A program made the translations under genes and the position numbers. From Phoronis ovalis (taxonomy: Eukaryota > Phoronida > Phoronidae): a DNA stretch of 13,414 bases. The stretch is taken from positions 4,915 to 18,328 of the forward strand of contig JAOXYB010059834.1 in NCBI GenBank assembly GCA_028565635.1, read 5' to 3'. Shown piece by piece: positions 8,610-13,414 of this stretch (its first letter is position 1; every line of letters begins with the position of its first letter). The notes under the pieces are model-generated. The model saw only the letters and a program-made list of their open reading frames with translations, ran no database searches and was not told where the DNA came from.

Positions 8610-9216
8610 TGCTGGCTAGTTACTTTCTGCATTATTTAAATCAAGGGCTCAATAAGCGTTGATTCGGTGAGCTTCGTAGAATATAGTTACTATACAGTTG
8701 TTATAACTCAAAATAAGTGAAAAGCGGAAATTTTAAAGCCAATAGATTGCACATCGATGGACTTATTTTTTATTTACCTACTGAAAGTAAACTATCAGCA
8801 ATAACTCAGGACCAGTGATACAGGATGCCCTGAATGCCTGCTGTTTACAACAAACAGGTCTGTATTTCCAAGCTCAAACAAAAACATAGGTACACTGATC
8901 TAATAATTTTGTTGAAAAATCAATTATTGATATTATAGTATGCTCTTGCAGAGATGTAGGTAAGCAGAAACAAAAAAACATAACACAATTAAAAAATGTG
9001 CTCTTATAAAACTAATTGTATGATCAGTAAATCGTTTGAGTGACATACAGTATGATCAACTTTTCCAGATTTAAAGGGGAACACATATCACCATTGTATG
9101 TAGGACACCAAAAAAATACTTTATACAATGTAAAAAGTATAGTTTGAAAACCTGAAATTTCCTTGACATTCTATTTTTTATCTTTTGTGCAAAGAAGTAC
9201 CTCGTTTGAGGTTACT

Positions 9217-9314
9217 AAACGAAGGTTATAAAAGGTCAGTAATGACTGTGACATCACATGTGGTAAACTAAGATTACAAAATGTCATTAATGATTATGAC
9301 ATCACATATATGGT
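9217..9314. repeat. Tandem duplication of a 48-50 bp unit with TGACATCA
   Basis: Copies at 9217-9264 and 9265-9314 share AATGA, TGTGACATCACAT or TATGACATCACAT, and an end in GGT. Each carries TGACATCA, which resembles an ATF/CRE-type site (TGACGTCA with one change). Just upstream, ACCTC-GTTT-GAGGT (9200-9213) forms a small hairpin. Regulatory function is not established. Confidence 0.75.
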
Positions 9315-9710
9315 TAGAACACTGTTTGACACACTAAGCTTTTAGTATACCAAGTACAAATGTCAAGACAAGATGTCAACCTAACAATAACTCTTTAAAT
9401 AACTGAAATCATTCCTTCCAGCAGACCACCTGAGATACAAGAAACGCATATGGTTTTTAAAAAATTGCTGGGGTGTGATTTTATCAGATTCATTGTCCAG
9501 TTCTTTTTTTTAAAGGATGGTCTTGAATCCTTTTGTTCAACATTAATATTGATCGTAACGTCCACTTTATATATTATACAAAGTAGTGATTTGTGACCAG
9601 CAGAAATGATGCCTTATGTCACAGTGAATATAGGTGATGATAAGAAAGGAAAAACACCTGTAAGTACCTGTAAAGAGCTATTATTCCAGAGGGTTTCTTT
9701 ATTATACTTT

Positions 9711-9913
9711 GGGGTGAGGATGTGTTGAAATTTGGACCCCCAAAATATACCAAAAATTCCAAAACGTAGCCCAAAATTTCAATGTCTTTTTATATTCAAA
9801 ATAATGTTATTGTTTTATGAGATATTGTATACTATTTCTGTGAAAAATGACGGCCCAAAATATATCTTACGAAAGTAGTTCATGACTACAGGCATCAAAA
9901 CGATTCCCAAAAT
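9711..9913. repeat. Degenerate repeat with CCCAAAAT motifs
   Basis: CCCAAAAT recurs at 9739, 9770, 9854 and 9906. The stretch starts with GGGGTGAGG (9711-9719), a 9-mer also present at 3740-3748 at the head of the other C-rich repeat. It may be a decayed interspersed repeat related to that one; no family is identified. Confidence 0.4.
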
Positions 9914-10374
9914 AGACAACAGGATAATAAAAAGGCACATTCCCGTCTGCTCCATATGCTAAGAGACCCCCGCATTATTACATTAAATAATCCTATATAT
10001 TGCCACAAGTTGATGGATATGTTTCATGTGAAGGTATAATGTACACTGTATCCTTTAGTTTAAAAAACTACACATCACAAGAGTTAAAAACAGGTGGAAT
10101 GAAACATGTCTGCTCCGTAAATGGCATCTTGTAGGCTCACCTAAATTATTTCCTGCAGTATTTTACGTTACAGTAAACTTTTGCCTACAGAATATATCTA
10201 CTACCCACATCCTCGGGGCCCCAAATCACCAAGCTTTCTTTTGATGCAATTGTTTTCAATACTGATGAAATATAAACAATATACATTACATGGGGATTTC
10301 CAGATTAAGAAAAAGTTGTAAGTTAATTAAAAACCCTGAACATTAATGGAATGGTTAAAGAAAGAAGGATATAA

Positions 10375-10533
10375 GATTTTTTAGGACAAATCAGAAAAGA
10401 TGACAAAATCATCGAACTGTATGAATTGAGTACTTTCACCATAGATGGCATAAAGAATAGGAACATTTCAGCTTTCTCCAGTGCAGTTTACTATATTATG
10501 TTTAGGGAATTATATAGGCAACAAATCAAATAA
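10375..10533 (+). pseudogene. Weak coding-like stretch, possibly a terminal exon or decayed gene fragment
   Basis: A plus-strand frame of 52 codons ends at TAA (10531-10533). It contains DDKIIELYELSTFTIDG and FSSAVYYIMFRELYRQQIK, and it has a possible acceptor TTTTTTAG at 10382-10384 near its left end. A second frame overlaps it from about 10455 and stays open to a TAA near 10628, ending LLEVDFIKLRTE. Two adjacent open frames could mean one coding region broken by a frameshift, or chance in AT-rich DNA. An AATAAA lies near 10690. I do not recognise the product. Confidence 0.2.
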
Positions 10534-11189
10534 CTTGAACAATATAGGTATAGAGCCTAAAAACATCAATTTATGCCCTGAAAACATGGATCTGCTTGAA
10601 GTAGATTTTATAAAATTAAGGACTGAGTAAGAGTATTTTTGTGTGGAGGAAAATCATACAACCATTGTGCACCCACTTTATATACTTTTAAATAAATGTG
10701 CGAAATGCCATGTCTGTTGGAAGACATGAGTTACATGTGAAAGGTATAAATAATTAATAAATTGAACAGGGTTACTCCTAATATAATGTTATAAATAGTT
10801 ATGTAATACAAGAAGATGTGTAGTAAGTAAAGATGGATAAGTTAATTACTAGCTTCAATTCAGTCTCTGCAGTACTTTGTAGATAGAATCGCATAGAAAG
10901 CATGTTTACTAATTTCTCAACGGAATCCCATAGATTTGCTTTTTTTTTTTCTTTTAAACTATTTTAAATAACAATCTAACTCACAAATACTATCACTATT
11001 TAGTGGCTCAATCCTAAGATGGTGCTATGTTCGGAGTTTTCCAGTTAAACACAAGGAAGACAATAATAACAGTTCAGTTAGGACTGTGTGAGTTTAATCA
11101 CTGACAGACTGAACATTTTTCGATAAAAAACTTCATGTTCTCCGCAAAATTTCTGAAATCACCTATAACTTAACTATATGCAGAACTTG

Positions 11190-11250
11190 CAATTTCTGTT
11201 GCAGAATTTGTTACTTCTGTTGCAGAATTTGTTACTTCTGTTGCAGAATA
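11190..11250. repeat. Three-copy 21-bp tandem repeat
   Basis: The word TTCTGTTGCAGAA recurs at 11194, 11215 and 11236, within a unit reading TTTGTTACTTCTGTTGCAGAA without its last base or so. Copies two and three are nearly identical, so the expansion is fairly recent. Confidence 0.85.
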
Positions 11251-11895
11251 CAGAGAAAATTGTCACAGAAGTTTACATTTTCACTAAAGAATTCAACAGG
11301 AACTGTTAATAACTTAGATTTTTTAAACAATTTTATTTTTATTCACTATATAAATATTCATATTTATACCATAAAAGCTTTCACTAGTATTTTCCTTTTT
11401 GTGAATAGTGGCCAGCATTACATATATATTCCCTAGAAGAAATCCATAATTAGAAAAATAGAAGCATTAGACTCCTAAAAATGATCTGTATTCTATAAAA
11501 AAGAATACATAATTTGATAATGATACTACATACAGTTGGTTGTTATATAATGTTGTCAAATTAAGATGAAACCTACAAATGTTTTGTACCCTGTGAACTA
11601 TTATAATTGTGGTTAGCATTTGTATACGGAAGACAAACAACAATTCTATATATCATAAACTAGGAAATAATCTAATCTAACTTGATTCCATATTAATTGT
11701 CAAACAGGCAGCTAAAATTAGCAAACTCCACAAAATTAATGTTTATAGTATAATATATTAAATACTATCTCTGTCCAGTTTAGTTTGATAAAGATAGAGG
11801 CTAACATTCTCTGGCATTTTCATGTTTTCATTTTAAAACAAGCTGGTTTGCTGTGAAAGTATTTTTTCCCAAAAAAATGTTATTAAAGTGTTCAT

Positions 11896-11915
11896 GCATG
11901 TGTGTGTGTGTGTAC
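11896..11915. repeat. Short (TG)n microsatellite
   Basis: About seven uninterrupted TG units follow GCA and precede TACACA. Confidence 0.9.
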
Positions 11916-12407
11916 ACAATATCAATACAAACAAATTTGTTTTAAAAGTGTCCAAAACAAGTTATTTCATTTCAAAAAGATAACATTTTCTTCATCAGAA
12001 ATGTATACTGTAAACTATCAGAAATACAAACATTGTGTCACAGCTTTGAAGCATGTCATTAAAAAACATAAATACATCGATATTCCAGAATTAACAAGAA
12101 TCGTAGCGGTGATCTTTTTATGACTTTTTCATCCTACATTTAAAATGTCAAAACATATTCGAACAACCTTGTTTTTGGGCACCTTTTAAACAAAACAAAT
12201 GAAGGTCTAAAAAATATATCCTATTTGAACAATATCTATCAAAAAAAGAAATAAAATCTGCTAAAAACAGAAATCTCTGTTAAAATAAAGTTATACATAT
12301 CATATTAAAGATATCATAAAAAATTCTGATAATCAATAGAGAATAGCTGTAATATTGCAAATTATGTATTTTAATTAAACTTTTGACCAGCGCGATTTTG
12401 TTTTCTG

Positions 12408-12529
12408 TCACATAGGTATAAATGGAGGTTTCATGTTAGGCTCTAGCTGTGGGCTTACATTTCTTTGATTTGGCCTCTGAGGCATTTTATGAAGATTACT
12501 TGTAATCTCCACGGTTTCCCATAGCGTTA
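12408..12529 (-). CDS. Candidate terminal coding exon, unknown protein
   Basis: On the minus strand a possible acceptor (AATTCAGATATTCAG, ending at 12530) opens a frame of about 40 codons ending in TGA at 12410-12408. The peptide has TLWETVEITSNLHKMPQRP and then PQLEPNMKPPFIPM at its C terminus, a proline- and asparagine-rich tail unlike random AT-rich translation. The stretch is GC-richer than its neighbours. An ATTAAA poly(A)-type hexamer lies about 30-35 nt past the stop. The pyrimidine tract is weak, and no upstream exon was recognised. If real it belongs to a different gene from MON2, or to a short alternative isoform, since the same-strand MON2 exons at 2864 encode mid-protein. I do not recognise a family. 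Confidence 0.25.
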
Positions 12530-12642
12530 CTGAATATCTGAATTAATAATCGTTCCACCTCGTCCGTGACGTTTTGATATTTTTTTTTTCAGTACATATT
12601 GTTATCATTGTTTTACTAAACTGTTACCCCAGGGCTGTTACA

Positions 12643-13172
12643 CAAGGTCTCTATCCAAAGGGGATTTCTACCCAAGACATACATTGTCAAATCAAAGAGG
12701 GGGGGTTTTATTCAACACAGGGTTTCTATTTTAATTTTTAAACTGGGCTTCTATTTATGATAGTGTCACAATTTTAAAGAGGCTTCTAAAAAAGGTTTCT
12801 ATCTATTCAAGTGGGACCTGTTCCAAGAAGATTAGCAGTCACATAAGTCTCTATTTTAAGGACCTCTACTCAAAGGAGGCTCCTATTCGAGTGTTATTCA
12901 AAAGTTGTTTTGTTCAAGAAAGGATCTCTATTAAAGATCGTTTCCACTATTCAAAGAGAGTTTCTGCTCAAGACAACGTTTCTGTTAAGTCTTCATTCAA
13001 AGAAATTTTCTTAATCAAGACAAGGCATCTATTCAGAGGATTCCTATCCAAGCTAGTATTTCTATAGGTTTCTGATCAGATTTTTTATTCAAAACAAGGC
13101 ATCTGTGTAAAGAAGCTTTGTATAATGCAAGATCTACAGGTAGACAGGTTTCTACTCAAGACAAGGTTTTTG
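12643..13172. repeat. Degenerate minisatellite, roughly 17-20 bp period
   Basis: About twenty loose copies of a unit like CAAGACAAGGTTTCTATT run through this half-kilobase, for example GGTCTCTATCC (12646), GGTTTCTATT (12721), GGCATCTATTC (13024) and CAGGTTTCTACTCAAGAC (13145). Divergence between copies is high, so it is old. A similar word, CTTCAAGTGGGTTTCTATCTC, appears near 880-897, which may be a dispersed relative. Confidence 0.8.
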
Positions 13173-13414
13173 CTATGTGGAAAATAACAGTACAAAAGAC
13201 CAATACATTACTTCATAAAGCTAATTATACAAAGACTAAGATCTTAATTTTTTTTTCATTTTCTGCTGTTTTTCCAGAATGCTGAGTGTATTCATAGCTT
13301 TCTTTACAAATGACAATGAGAGATGTTTAATTACAGAGAAACTTAATTTATTGGATGCCTAATATATACGACTGACATTCTAGACATATTTTCTATTGAG
13401 GAACGTCAGTAAAG
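13173..13414. other. Right edge, nothing recognised
   Basis: This is AT-rich sequence with T- and A-runs. A minus-strand frame of about 36 codons near 13235-13330 is open but has no recognisable features. Confidence 0.5.

Larger units (their letters stand above)
7085..10374. other. AT-rich stretch with no recognised gene
   Basis: No recognisable exon or RNA gene was found on either strand. Plus-strand frames reaching 60-110 codons (6993-7328, 7859-8062, 8407-8592) lack domains, start within or beside repeats, or are low-complexity. Small repeats in this stretch are listed separately. It may be intron of MON2 or intergenic. Confidence 0.5.
10534..12407. other. AT-rich stretch with no recognised gene
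   Basis: Apart from the weak second frame mentioned under 10375-10533, a 21-bp tandem repeat and a short TG run, I see nothing here. The 73-codon plus-strand frame at 11902-12123 starts inside the TG run and has no domain. Confidence 0.5.

Noticed and set aside
8816-8840. ACAGGATGCCCTGAA and the similar ACAGGATGTCACAAAA near 4387 as transposon ends
   Set aside because: They resemble the common ACAGGGTGTCCCA-type termini, but no paired inverted end or target duplication was found for either.
11902-12123. 73-codon plus-strand open frame
   Set aside because: Begins within the TG microsatellite; lysine/isoleucine-rich without a recognisable family.
12582-12592. T-run ending CAG as a plus-strand splice acceptor before 12593
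   Set aside because: The following frame stops within nine codons and shows no coding character.
12643-13172. Regular short repeats as a possible CRISPR-like array
   Set aside because: Repeats are highly diverged, spacers are not of constant length or unique, and the context is an animal genome; this is a minisatellite.

Overview
The window looks like AT-rich intronic and intergenic DNA from an animal nuclear genome. Genes are broken into short exons with GT/AG splice sites, there are many decayed repeats, and no operons, Shine-Dalgarno sites, tRNAs or rRNAs are visible. The one gene I recognise firmly is MON2, the Golgi/endosome trafficking scaffold, on the minus strand. Its protein is clearly animal-like but diverged from the vertebrate form. 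Together with the minisatellite-rich, AT-rich background this suggests an invertebrate, perhaps a mollusc or other lophotrochozoan; that placement is a guess.

Layout: positions 1-1651 are read as the MON2 intron downstream of the second recognised exon. It holds a GC-rich minisatellite (1241-1402), an excellent CTCF-type motif (1424-1437) and a short hairpin. Two consecutive MON2 coding exons lie at 2754-2864 and 1652-1827 with a 926-bp intron between them. From 2865 to about 5290 there is no recognisable gene, only small tandem and C-rich repeats. From 5293 to 7084 the sequence is dense in inverted repeats: a long hairpin element, two opposed copies of a roughly 100-116 bp terminal-repeat element, a tandem pair of ATTGG modules, and a Tc1/mariner-like miniature element with a duplicated core. 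Amid these repeats sits a CpG-richer, CCAAT-box-bearing stretch leading into a candidate plus-strand first coding exon (6035-6188). From 7085 to 12407 there is mostly featureless AT-rich DNA with a few tandem repeats and one weak coding-like stretch (10375-10533). At 12408-12529 on the minus strand there is a candidate terminal exon of an unrecognised protein. The right end is dominated by a degenerate repeat of roughly 17-20 bp period (12643-13172).

The MON2 exons encode a mid-protein segment, so more than 20 upstream exons must exist at higher coordinates. I could not recognise any in the remaining 10.5 kb, so most of the window is probably one large MON2 intron. The plus-strand exon at 6035 and the minus-strand terminal exon at 12408 would then be nested genes, alternative exons or chance. 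No coherent multi-gene system is visible. The most interesting part is the promoter-like island surrounded by inverted repeats at about 5.7-7.1 kb.
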